Notes under the pieces: model-generated | The model's input: the letters and a program-made list of their open reading frames with translations, nothing else | Told to the model about the DNA's origin: nothing | Database searches by the model: none | Source: Microstegium vimineum | Lineage: Eukaryota; Streptophyta; Magnoliopsida; Poales; Poaceae | DNA: 64,000 nucleotides | Assembly: GCA_022036555.1 (NCBI GenBank) | Contig: CM039120.1 | Coordinates: forward strand, 12,319,398 to 12,383,397 | Direction of reading: 5' to 3' | Shown: one piece after another, positions 30,566-41,100 of the stretch | Layout: each line of letters starts with the position of its first letter | Position numbering within the stretch: the first letter of the stretch is position 1 | Translations under genes and position numbers: made by a program

Positions 30566-33500
30566 GTGAACTACAAGACCGGTGGGAGCCATTGGGTAAT
30601 TGATAGTGGTTGCACTCAACACATGACCGGCGACCCCCGGATGTTCACCACACTTGATGAGGATTGTGCAAATCAAGACAAAATTACTTTTGGGGATAAT
30701 TCAAAGGGCAAAGTTCAAGGGTTAGGCAAAGTGGCTATCTCCCAAGATCAATCAATCTCAAATGTCTTGCTAGTACAATCATTGAGCTTCAACTTGCTAT
30801 CGGTTGGTCAACTTTGTGATCTCGGGTTTCATTGTCTCTTCACACCAAATGAGGTGGTTGTGACCAAGATTGAAGATTCATCAATGATATTCAAAGGGTT
30901 CTGGCACAACAACCTCTACTTAGTGGACTTCACTTCCAATGAAGCAAACTTGCAAGCGTGTCTATTCTCCAAGAATTCTTTGGGTTGGCTATGGCATAGA
31001 AGATTAGCTCATGTGGGCATGTCAACCTTGAAGAAGCTAGTCAAGATGGAAATGGTTAGAGGAATCAAGGATGTGGTGTTTGAGAAGGACAAACTTTGTA
31101 GTGCATGTCAAGCCGGTAAGCAAGTAGCAAACACTCATCCAACCAAGGCCTTCATGTCAACCTCAAGAGTCCTAGAGTTACTACACATGGACTTATTCGG
31201 CCCTACCACCTATGCTAGTCTTGGAGGAAATCTCTATTGCTTAGTGGTAGTGGATGACTACTCTCGGTACACTTGGGTGTTCTTTCTTCAAGACAAGGGA
31301 GAGACACAAGGCATCTTCAAGAAATTTGCTACAAGAGCCCAAAATGAATTTGATGTGAAGATCAAGAAGATTAGAAGTGACAATGGCACCGAGTTCGTGA
31401 ACACAAAGATTGAAGATTATTGTGATGAAGTTGGGATCAAGCATGAGGTGTCCGCCACATATACTCCGCAACAAAATGGTGTAGTAGAGAGGAAGAACTG
31501 GACACTCATAACTCTAGCAAGGTCTATGCTTGATGAGTACAACACTCCCGAGAAATTTTGGGCGGAGGCAATCAACACCGCTTGCTATGCGGCAAACCAT
31601 CTCTTCGTCCAAAGGCTATTAAAGAAGACCCCCTATGAGCTTGTCAATGGGAAGAAGCCGGATATTTCATTCTTTCGGGTGTTTGGTTGCAAGGTGTACA
31701 TCTACAAGAAGCGCCAACACTTGGGTAAATTCCAACGGCGGTGTGACATTGGTTTCCTTGTTGGTTATTCACTTAAATCCAAGGCATACCGTGTATTTAA
31801 CAAAGCCACAGGCTTAGTTGAAGAAACGTATGACTTGGAGTTTGATGAAACTAATGGCTCCCAAGGAGCGCTTGAGGATATTGATGTAGGTGATGAACCC
31901 TTGAGGAAGGCAATGAAGAATATGCCAATTGGCGCTATCAACCCGCAAGAGGTGGAAGAAGTTGAAGATGAAGCAAATCAAGATCCCTCTTCACCTCACA
32001 CGCCTCAAGTTGATGAAGGAGATCAAGTGAGAGAAGCTCAAGAAGACACTCATATTCCTCAAGATCAAGCCGAGGCCGAAGCAAGCAATGTTGAAGCACC
32101 ACATCCTCCTCCTCAAGAGACAAATAGAAAATCAACATCCATCCTTCAAGCTCACCCCCATGATCAAATCATAGGGAGTCCATCAAAGGGAGTAATGACT
32201 CGATCTAGACTTGCATCTTATGTTGAACATCACTCGTTTGTTTCCTTTGTTGAGCCTACTAGTGTAGAAGAAGCACTTGCGGATCCGGATTGGGTGAACG
32301 CCATGCATGAAGAACTCAACAACTTCACCCGGAACCAAGTGTGGACACTTGAAGAGAAGCCAAAGGATGCAAGAATCATTGGCACCAAGTGGGTGTTTAG
32401 GAACAAGCAAGATGATCAAGGCGTGGTTGTGAGGAACAAAGCAAGATTGGTGGCAAAGGGTTCTCTCAAGTAGAAGGACTTGATTTTGGAGAGACTTTTG
32501 CTCCGGTTGCAAGACTTGAAGCCATCCGTATCCTTTTGGCGTATGCTTCACATCACAAAATGAAACTCTTTCAAATGGATGTGAAGAGCGCCTTCTTAAA
32601 TGGTTTCATTAATGAACTTGTTTATGTCTCACAACCTCCCGGGTTTGAAGACCCAAACTTGCCTAATCATGTGTATAGGTTGTCCAAGGCACTCTACGGT
32701 TTGAAGCAAGCTCCAAGAGCTTGGTATGAGAGGCTAAGGAACTTCCTAATCAAGAAGGGCTTCAAGATCGGGATCGTCGACACTACACTATTCACCAAGA
32801 AGCTTAATGGAGAGATCTTTGTTTGCCAAGTATATGTCGATGATATTATATTTGGGTCAACAAATCAAGACCATTGCAAGGAGTTTGGTGACTTGATGTC
32901 CAAGGAGTTCGAGATGTCAATGATTGGCGAGCTAACCTTCTTCCTCGGTTTTCAAGTGAAGCAAATGAGAGAAGGGACATTCATCTCTCAAGAAAAGTAC
33001 ACTTATGATCTACTTAAGAAGTTCAAGATGGAGGATTGCAAGCCAATCAAGACCCCAATGCCTACTAATGGGCATCTCGATCTCGATGAGGGAGGTAAAC
33101 CGATTGACCAAACTCTATATCGTTCTATGATCGGTAGTTTACTTTACCTCACCGCTTCTAGGCCGGATATCATGTTTAGTGTGTGTATGTGTGCTAGGTT
33201 TCAAGCAAACCCTAAGGAGTCGCATCTTTGTGCGGTTAAAAGAATCCTTAGGTACTTAAGGCACACCCCTAGCATGGGTCTTTGGTATCCCAAAGGAGCT
33301 CCCTTCCAACTAGTTGGCTATTCCGATTCGGATTATGCTGGGTGCAAGGTTGATAGGAAGAGTACCTCCGGCGGGTGCCACATGCTAGGAAGATCACTTG
33401 TTTCTTGGTCCTCAAAGAAGCAAAACAGTGTGGCATTGTCTACCGCCGAGGCGGAATACATTGCCATGGGAGCAAGTTGTGCACAAATCTTATACATGAC

Positions 33501-33792
33501 CCAAACACTCTTTGATTACGGCGTGTTTTTAAAAGAAGTTCCTCTTTTGTGTGATAATGAAAGCACCGTAAAACTTGCCAACAACCCGGTTCAACACTCT
33601 CGCACCAAGCACATTGATATTCGCCATCACTTTCTTAGAGATCATGTGGCTAGGAAAGACATCACACTAGTTGGAGTTAAGAGCGAAGATCAATTGGCGG
33701 ATATCTTCACTAAACCACTCGATGAATCAACCTTTTGTAGGTTGAGAAGCGAGTTAAATGTGCTTGATCACTCTAACTTCACTAAAAGATGA
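30566..33792 (+). pseudogene. Retrotransposon pol (protease-integrase-RT-RNase H), broken by one frameshift
   Basis: The frame opens after TAG at 30,563. Protease active site IDSG lies at 30,599-30,610. The GAG-pre-integrase zinc finger follows (HRRLAHVG...CSACQAGK). The integrase DD35E triad is complete: MDLFGP (D at 31,190), SDNGTEF (D at 31,379) and GVVERKN (E at 31,487). At about 32,461 a T run in the conserved start of reverse transcriptase is one base short, so the first frame stops at 32,471-32,473 and RT continues in another frame to 33,792. That part holds YVDD (32,833-32,844), the RNase H SDSDYAGC and TAEAEY motifs, and a normal C-terminus. Apart from this single break everything looks functional. 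Confidence 0.93.
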
Positions 33793-35625
33793 GCCTGTGT
33801 GTTTCATGCATTCATATGTAATATAACATGTTTAATTTGGTAATGCACATAGGCTTGGCTAACGCGGTTAAGATAACCGCCCTCAAAGCGTGTGACAAAG
33901 CTTAACCGCGGTTTAAACTTGCAAGCAACCTAGATTCAAATTCCGTTTTGCATTGCATTTGCATTAGTGTTGCTTCTTCGTTTCTTTTCGGTTAAGTTTA
34001 TTGGTCATCATTAGGTTCAACACTTAGGGGGAGCAATTCAACGCTCTAGCTTCAGCTAATACCCCTCTAGTGCCCCTAAGGTGACCCTTGGAGCTTTATT
34101 GAACTATTCTCTTATGAAAACTAAGTCTAGCCTATGGCAAACTACTTTTAAAATTGAGGGTTTGAGAGATGGTTCTTATGCTAAGTCCGACATGTGTTCT
34201 TCTTTGCTCTTTTGCGTTGGTACTTGGCTAAGAGAAAAGATTGGAGAGAAAAATAGGAAATTTCAGAGCAATTTTCAGCACCGGACCACCCTCCGGACCA
34301 CTCTGCATTGGTCCGACGCTATGGTCCGGTGGTCGGTCCCTCTCTGCATAAATCGACTCCACCCAAAGAATCCGTCGGACCAGTGTCCGACGCTGCACCG
34401 GACCAATGTCAAGTTGTCCGGTGCCTCTGTCATTCTGATCTGTTCACCGTCGGACCAGTCCGGTGCCCCCATCGGACTAGTCCGGTGAGTCGTCCGATGC
34501 TGTTGTCCGGTGGTCAGTTTCTCTCTGTGTTTCTTTCTCTGGTACCGTCGAACCTCCCGTCGGACCAGCCACCGGACCAAGCGGAGTGGTCCGACGCTTC
34601 GAATTTTTGCGATAACCCCCCCGCGTGTGCGACTGTTACTCCACTTCCTTCACTCAGCAGTCCGTACGCCGTCTCGCCGCCGTCGCCGCAGCTCCGCCCT
34701 AGCCTCGCCGCCGCGCCATTGCCGCCGGTGAAGTCTTCCCTGCAGCGCCGCCGCCACTCCTCCTCCACTCCTCGCCGCGCCGCTGCTCCGTCGCCCTACA
34801 CCGCTGCCTGCCGCCGCAGCGCCGCCGTCCTCCTCCTCGCCGCCGGCGGACTGCTCTGCTTCACCTCCCTGCCTGCCAAGCTCGAGCGCAAGCCACTTAG
34901 GGTTTCCTCCCTCCATCTCCATTGCCACTGCAAGTCAAGTCTAGGGTTTGCCCTAACCCTAGGATTCGGGTTTCGACGTTCGCCCTCGAACGAATCCATC
35001 TTCGACGCGTTCGTCCTCGACCGACCTCCTGTCATCTTCGTTGACTTCGTCCGCGACCGTTTCGTCAACGTCGATTCTGTCCTTCGCTTCTAGGGTATGA
35101 TTTCACTTTCGATATCGCGTTTCGTCGAGTCGAGATTGAGTTATGCCCTATGTTTATTCCTTGAAAATCCAATTCACTAAATTCGTTTGCCAATTGTAAT
35201 TCGCAGCTGGTATATCCCGTTCGGAGAGTGCTTTGGTACTTGAGATTGGTCTGAATAGTTACACTCTCTTACCTCAGGTATATTGTCAGCATTTCATTCT
35301 ATCACTCATCTAGATGCTTGCTTCCATACGGTTTCTTATCTCTAGATATTATATATGCTTATGTATACCCTGTCTATTCTATCCAGCAGCAGTCAGTGGC
35401 AGTTAAACTCGGGTAAAGCTCGCGAGTAAGGATTGAGGCAAAGCCTCACGAGGTTCAGTCCAGTGGCTTGGAGGCCCTCTCTGTCAGTGGTTGCTTGGTT
35501 TGATCAGTTGACTCTTGCAGCGATCAGTATTTCTTGTGACAGAGATCAGTGGTTCTTGAGGCAGTGTACTTGTGATCTATCAGTGGTTGCTTGTCAGTGG
35601 GCAGTGATTCTATGATTGCTTTAGT
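33793..35625 (+). other. Pol-ORF3 spacer with LTR-like motif cluster and gene-leader-like segment
   Basis: 34,024-34,033 holds a polypurine copy (TTAGGGGGAG). 34,278-34,600 is a dense cluster of CCGGACCA, GTCCGACG and GTCCGGTG motifs like that in the LTR. 34,660-34,880 is CG-rich in the manner of a grass gene 5' end, and 34,895-34,965 carries CTAGGGTTT and CCCTAACCCTAGG telobox-type motifs. Splice-like sites follow: donor GGTATGA at 35,095, acceptors ending TTCGCAG at 35,206 and CTCTCTTACCTCAG at 35,277. A 261-codon open frame (34,308-35,093) lacks an ATG start and resembles no family. I infer a captured host promoter/leader or an internal regulatory cassette for the ORF that follows. Confidence 0.6.
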
Positions 35626-38391
35626 ATGACTCATAGCACTCGTGCTCAGGCAGCTGGGTCTGGTGGTGATGCTCCTCCTCCTCCACGTCCTTCCAGAGAC
35701 AAGGGCAAGAAGCCAGTGGTTGAGAAAGCTAAGAAGAAGAAGCGCAAACTTACAGAGGCTGAGAAAGCCGAGGCAGTGGCCGATGCAGCGGACCACGCAA
35801 AGCGAGGCGGTCGCCGAGGTACCGTGAGACTCGGCACCCCTCCGCGGGATCTTCCCACTTCTCCTCCAGCTGGGTCACATACTGAGGACACTCCACAGGA
35901 GCCAGAGCTTGTCACAGAGGCTCTTGGGACACCGTTGGCACCTTCTTCCTGGGGGCGCTCCACCCGCTCCCAGTCTGCTCAGTCACCGCAGTCAGCGGCT
36001 CCCACAGCAGCTTCAGCTTCAGTTCACCTTGACCTGAGGAACCTTACAGCGAAGCAAGTGAAGAAGCTCAGGTTCGTTGCTTTAGAGAAGTGGTGTCCGG
36101 ATCAGAGAGACCCCAGAGCTTCACCTGGTTGGCATACACCTCTCATGGAGGATTTCTATCGAGCAGCTCAGTTGACCAGTATTCAGATTCGACCGCACAG
36201 GGTTTGCTCCTTAGAGAGCATTGTTGAGCTAGCAGGTGAGGAGATCCGTCCATACCTGACTTACCAGCCGGGACTCGCCGATCTGTTCGGGCGTTCTGGT
36301 AACTACATCGAGCGATGGGTAAGAGAGTTCTATGCATCGGTTTGGGTAGATCCGGAGCACAAGTTTGTGCAGTACACCTTCAGAGGCGAGAGATACAGGT
36401 TGTACTTGACCAGACTCAGAGAGATCTTTCGCTTCAGACAGGAGGGTGGTGAGTTTGACCTGCACTACGAGTGTTACCGAGGAGCCTCAGTGCCTCGCCG
36501 AGCTCGCGGAGGCCGTACTTTGTCAGTTCAGGAGGTGGCTCCTCTATTCAAGCCACCTTTCTCAGAGGGCTCCAGGCGCACTCCAGCAGAGCTCAGGCCT
36601 ACCGTTCATAGATTGAACCAGGTGCTCTGTCGTACTCTGCTACCTCGCACAGGGTACAAGGAAGGATTGACAAACATGCAGCAGCTTCTCCTTCAGACTC
36701 TGGTATCTCAGACACCATTCGATATTGCAGACTTTCTAGTGTCAGAGATAGAGGATGTGATAGCAGATGGCATGAGGGCCCGACGACAGTTTCCCTATGC
36801 ACACTGGATTTCTTCGATGCTTGCTATTGAGCTAGAGGGAGCACACCCTGGACTCCGTGCTCTTTTGGATCAGGCGCCTACTTCTTTCCCAGAGTACAGA
36901 GTCCTGGGGTCTTTCGATAGCCGGTTTGGAAACCGGGTTCTCCGACTTGTCAGAGAGAGGACAGCACCAGCTGACAGGGCGGATGTTGATGCTCAAGATG
37001 AGGCCATTCGGAGTGTTGAGCAGCAGGAGCTCCATGGTCTAGATACAGGAGCGGATGTCACTCCAGAGGATACATCAGATAGCTCAGATGCAGACTTCCA
37101 GCTGGTTCCACAGATGCCCCCAAGGGCGCACGACACTGAGGCTGGCGGTTCTGCCTCTGCCACAGAGACGATGATGGTCAAGATCCTTGACAGAATGAAT
37201 GAGCAGCAGAGTTCTCTAGTCACTGCAGTCACTCAGATACAGCAGCGCCAGGATGAGATGCAGCGACAGTCAGAGGAGCGCCACTTTGAGATGCAGCGCC
37301 AGATGCTTGCTATGCAGCTAGAGTCTCAGCGTCTTCAGTTACAGTCCCAGCAGCTGCAGCAGCAGAACATGGCATTCATGGCTCACGTGATGAAGTGGAC
37401 TAGTGCTCCTCCACTAGAGTTCCCTGCAGCTCCTCAGATTCAGATGATGAGCACTTCCCAGCCCTCTCAGTCAGTTGGGCAGCCTGGAGGGCCTCAGTTC
37501 TCAGTAGGACCCTCAGTTGGCCCCTCAGTGGCCCCTGTCAGCTCAGCCGGTCAGACAGTCACTACCACCCCAGCCGTACAGTCCAGTGGACTTCAGGGTG
37601 CTGGACTGACCACTCCGTTCCAGTCACCGGCGACTCAGGTGACTCAGTGGTTGGACAGTTTTGGACCTACTCAGCAGTTCACCCCGCTTACTACAGGTTT
37701 CACTCCTCTTACCGCTACACTGGGTGCTACTGCTAGAGATCTGTCAGCCTCTTTCAGTGATATCACAGGTCAGCCGTCCCCCACTGGTCCTCAGATTGCA
37801 GCAGAGGTCGAGGCCGCGCTTGTCGCTCCCACAGCTGATCAGCACCGCTCTTCAGTAGCTTCCTCAGAGGCTACCCATGACAGTCGGGCTCCAGCCGTTT
37901 CTACCCCTCCGACAGCTGCAGTCGCTACCGATGCTACGGTTGTCTCCTCCACTCCAGTCCAGCCTCAGCCGTCTCCGGTTCTTCAGACTCCAGACGAGTC
38001 AGTGCCTGAGGCACCACCGGTCACCGCAGCTCCAGAGGCTCCAGCAGAGACACCAGCACTGGTTACCGCTCCTACTTCTTCTCCAGCTACTGCTCCCGAG
38101 TCGTCGACCGCAGCAGACCTGTCAGCTTCCGACCCCCAGACCGCTTCACTACCAGCTACGGACACTCAGGGGAGGATTCAGATGATGAGACATATCTGGC
38201 AGCTTTCAGGGTCCTCGACCGCTCCACGACTGCTTCCACTCCACCTCCAGATGCTTAGTTTAGGTGTTTTGACGCCAAAGGGGGAGAGGGAGAGTCGAGT
38301 AGATGGGCAGAGTCGAGTAGATGGGCTAGCTTTAGGGGGAGCTAGTAGGACTCGCTCTTTTGTTGTGTATTTTGTTGTGTATAAACTCTAG
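35626..38391 (+). CDS. ORF3: long extra ORF after pol (env position), function unknown
   Basis: The frame has 921 codons from an ATG at 35,626. Residues 1-60 hold a basic cluster (EKAKKKKRKLTEAEK, about 33-47) that could be a nuclear-localisation signal. Residues about 135-400 form a globular, tryptophan- and aromatic-containing region (for example REFYASVWVDPEH near 233-245). It resembles the 'putative plant transposon protein' domains found in extra ORFs of plant retroelements, by recollection and not by search. About 540-582 is a glutamine-rich coiled coil, and the rest is a Ser/Thr/Pro/Gln-rich tail. I see no signal peptide and no membrane segment, so it does not look like an envelope glycoprotein. 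An acidic stretch in a neighbouring frame ends at TAG 38,256-38,258, and the G run at 38,169-38,172 appears one base short. The last ~70 residues as written are therefore probably not native. Confidence 0.7.
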   Translation: MTHSTRAQAAGSGGDAPPPPRPSRDKGKKPVVEKAKKKKRKLTEAEKAEAVADAADHAKRGGRRGTVRLGTPPRDLPTSPPAGSHTEDTPQEPELVTEALGTPLAPSSWGRSTRSQSAQSPQSAAPTAASASVHLDLRNLTAKQVKKLRFVALEKWCPDQRDPRASPGWHTPLMEDFYRAAQLTSIQIRPHRVCSLESIVELAGEEIRPYLTYQPGLADLFGRSGNYIERWVREFYASVWVDPEHKFVQYTFRGERYRLYLTRLREIFRFRQEGGEFDLHYECYRGASVPRRARGGRTLSVQEVAPLFKPPFSEGSRRTPAELRPTVHRLNQVLCRTLLPRTGYKEGLTNMQQLLLQTLVSQTPFDIADFLVSEIEDVIADGMRARRQFPYAHWISSMLAIELEGAHPGLRALLDQAPTSFPEYRVLGSFDSRFGNRVLRLVRERTAPADRADVDAQDEAIRSVEQQELHGLDTGADVTPEDTSDSSDADFQLVPQMPPRAHDTEAGGSASATETMMVKILDRMNEQQSSLVTAVTQIQQRQDEMQRQSEERHFEMQRQMLAMQLESQRLQLQSQQLQQQNMAFMAHVMKWTSAPPLEFPAAPQIQMMSTSQPSQSVGQPGGPQFSVGPSVGPSVAPVSSAGQTVTTTPAVQSSGLQGAGLTTPFQSPATQVTQWLDSFGPTQQFTPLTTGFTPLTATLGATARDLSASFSDITGQPSPTGPQIAAEVEAALVAPTADQHRSSVASSEATHDSRAPAVSTPPTAAVATDATVVSSTPVQPQPSPVLQTPDESVPEAPPVTAAPEAPAETPALVTAPTSSPATAPESSTAADLSASDPQTASLPATDTQGRIQMMRHIWQLSGSSTAPRLLPLHLQMLSLGVLTPKGERESRVDGQSRVDGLALGGASRTRSFVVYFVVYKL
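38277..38341 (+). repeat. Extra polypurine copies and 18-bp direct repeat
   Basis: AAAGGGGGAGAGGGAGAG (38,277-38,294) and TTTAGGGGGAG (38,331-38,341) are copies of the polypurine motif, and between them AGAGTCGAGTAGATGGGC occurs twice in tandem. Multiple polypurine copies after pol are a known Sirevirus trait. Confidence 0.7.
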
Positions 38392-38733
38392 TGCATCATG
38401 CTTCACGTTTACCGTCTTATTGCATTGTATGATATGTGTGATGTTTGAGTCTTGATGGTTGTGTGACATGTGTGGACTTTCCTATTTATATATCATGTCG
38501 CTTGGTTATGCTATTGCTTCCGCGCTAATCTCTGATCTTTTGGCTATAGCATATCCTTGTTGAAATCAAGTACTATATCCATCTCATATCTATTGTGCTT
38601 GTCATGGCTTGAATGGTGAGGCATGTACTTGTCTTTTTTTCTAACCCATGCCTATCTCATGTCAAGTCATGTCTTCTCTTATCAAAATTCATTCATTATT
38701 CTCTACTCGAGCTTGTATTGTCGTTAATCACCT

Positions 38734-38745
38734 AAAAGGGGGAGA
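38734..38745 (+). promoter_or_regulatory. Polypurine tract for plus-strand priming
   Basis: AAAAGGGGGAGA lies one base before the right LTR, the standard position. Confidence 0.9.
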
Positions 38746-38746
38746 T

Positions 38747-40388
38747 TGTAGAATCATGGACCCTTGTGTTTAGGCGATTAACGACAATACTAGATCACCT
38801 TGACTAACGTGTGTTTTGCAGAGACAAAGTCATATATGTTAGGTCATGAGTGATGTATTTTGAATGGGCTTAATGGACTTTCATGCCCCCAAGATGGAAA
38901 TCGTTTTGGTTGCAAAGGATGGAGATACTCGACGAAGACTAGGCTAGTTCTTAGTGCCATAAGGTTGAGAAGGGCACTAAGTATAGCTAGGGCTTTTGTT
39001 TTTCCTTTGACCGTACTATAAAGGGGGGTATGAGGTTAGTAGCTTGACTTAGGAGAGTTTAGGAAAGTGGGTATATGCACACTTGTCACAACTAGTCCTA
39101 GAGACCTTGCTTTCAGCCTTTGATAAACCCTAGAAGTGGTAGGAGAAAGATCCCTTGAGAAACCTCAGCGAAATCGGTTGATAGAGAGGGAGAAAGAGGC
39201 TCCGGACCACTCTGCTAAGTAGGCACCGGACCAAGGAGAGTAGTCCGGTGGTCCCTGACTTAGGCAGATTCTCAGCTCGAGGAGCTCCGGACCACCTGTC
39301 TGGAAAGCACCAGACCATAGGAGAGTGGTCCGGTGGCTTGGTTCAGAGAGTCAGAAGGCTCCGGACTAGTCCGACGGTGTGTCCGACGGCTAGTCCGACG
39401 CCTCAAGACAGGAAGTTTGGTCTATGCAGAGAGCTCCCTGGCACCGGACCAGAGCGTCGGACCAGGGCATCGGACCAAGGAGAGTGGTCCGGTGGTGTGT
39501 AAAAGAGAGATCAGTTTTCACTCAGAGAGCACCGAGGCTCCGGACCAGAGCGTCGGACCAGTGCGTCGGACCAAGCAGAGTAGTCCGACGGTGCCTGAGT
39601 TTGGAATGAGAATGAGCTCCGGACTAGTCCGGTGGCTACGCAGAAAGAAGAAAAAGTAAAAAACGGCTAGTTTTGGAGGTGGGGACTATTTATAGTTGCC
39701 TCCTTGGACCTTAGAGGTCTTCTTGGCCATTGTTTCAGCTGGTGACACCTTGAGAAATCTTTTGGAGAGCCAAGAGTCTAGTGAGGGAGAGATTAGAGAG
39801 AGTTCATCTTGTTCTTCCCTCCTAGAGTGATTAGGAGTGACTTGTGTGCATCCATCCACCTTCCTAGCCTTGAGTGGGTCAAGTGAAGGTCTTGTGCTTG
39901 TTACTCTTGGTGTTCGACAGCACCTAGACGGTTTGGTGGTGTTCGGAGGAAGTGACCGCCGGGAGATTGTTGGCGGCTCTTCTCCAAGCTCTTGTGATCG
40001 GTTGTGGGCGATTCACCAAGCCGGAGTGGGAAGAATCAGCCCGTAGAGAGCACTCTACCCTTGCGCGGGTAGAGGGGGAGCGATACCTTGCGAGGTGCTC
40101 CAACGAGGACTAGGGGGGTGTGTCGACACCTCGATACCTCGGGAAAAAATCGCTGCATCCATGAGATTCTCTTTTCCCTAGCTCTTTACTTTTCCGTCTT
40201 GTTTTTACCTTTCCTACTAGATTTGCTCAGGTTGTCTTTAATTCCTTTGAACTGCTACCGCTTTCTAGTTAGGACACACGGACGGTAGGCACTAGGGGTG
40301 ATTGGCATTTGATAGGTTTTTATATTTGCTTTAGAAATTTAAAACAAGCCCAATTCACCCCCCCCTCTTGGGCATCTTGATCCTTTCA
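38747..40388 (+). repeat. Right LTR (1642 bp)
   Basis: Near-identical to the left LTR. The 34-bp difference is a clean deletion between two copies of GAGCTCCGGAC. The remaining differences are about seven substitutions and four one-base length changes in homopolymers. Contains the same motif cluster (about 39,198-39,640). Confidence 0.95.
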
Positions 40389-40511
40389 GGAGGACGCGGG
40401 GTCACGGCGACGGCCTCACTCCCCTCGACCGACGGTGTCGGTGCCCTGCACCTAGCACCCAACACACAGCACCCCGCGACCATCCCTGCAGCGTCCTTCC
40501 CCAACCCCTCC

Positions 40512-40625
40512 TGACGACGGCCACGGCGCCCTTCCCCATCCTGAGACCCTTGCGTGCGTGCGTGTAGAGGGCATGAAGGCAGGAGGAGGTACAGATGTGA
40601 ACGCGACCAGTCGCTCGCCATGGCA
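40512..40625. repeat. Host repeat copy B flanking the retrotransposon
   Basis: Counterpart of 26,284-26,405 (shared CGCCCTTCCCCATCC, CTTGCGTGCGTG, GAGGGCATG, CTCGCCATGGC). Diverged, so older than the retrotransposon. Confidence 0.6.
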
Positions 40626-41100
40626 CAATCTCGAGCCATAGGAACCCATCACCATCACGAGATCCAGTGCTAGAGATTTGGCCAACTAGGGTGAGAACTC
40701 CACAACTCCAGTCAACCTGCTTCCGATTCTGCGCTTGTTCAATGACCAAACAGTACCTAGGAAGAAGAAGTGATTTGGATGAGATTTTTCTCATTTTTTA
40801 TTTAATTATCTGGCAGAAATAAGCAGCTCTAACTTGTTCGTATGAAACTTTTTCTTACCGTTTCAGTCAAATCATGTGTATGTTACGGAGGTCCATAAAA
40901 TTGTAAACTAGCTAAATAATGAGGAAGTGTGGATTGTAAATTGATGTGGCTATCCAGTTCATTCTAATTCAATTTATTTTATCTTTAACAAATTTTATCC
41001 CTCCAAACTAAGATGTATCATACATGTAATAATGCAAGAATGCCAGTTTTTTAGTCGACCATGAAATTGGTTTCGCGTTTTTATGGACATATAAATCTTT
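40626..41100. other. Intergenic, no gene seen
   Basis: AT-rich sequence with no recognisable gene, RNA or element end. Confidence 0.4.

Larger units (their letters stand above)
26419..40388 (+). mobile_element. Ty1/copia LTR retrotransposon, Sirevirus-like, 13.97 kb
   Basis: The element has two near-identical LTRs (26,419-28,094 and 38,747-40,388) and a 5-bp target duplication GGAGG (26,414-26,418 and 40,389-40,393). A tRNA-Met-type primer-binding site and a polypurine tract lie inside the LTRs. Gag, then pol in the order protease, integrase, reverse transcriptase, RNase H, defines Ty1/copia. Sirevirus features are the large gag with two zinc knuckles, several AGGGGGAG polypurine copies downstream of pol, CCGGAC/GTCCGG palindromic motifs in the LTR and a long ORF after pol. 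By eye I count about seven LTR substitutions, so insertion is recent. Pol has one frame break, so this copy is probably not autonomous unless that is a sequencing error. Confidence 0.95.

Noticed and set aside
34308..35093. 261-codon open frame in the retrotransposon spacer
   Set aside because: No ATG start, spans the motif cluster and a leader-like region. More likely regulatory DNA than a gene.
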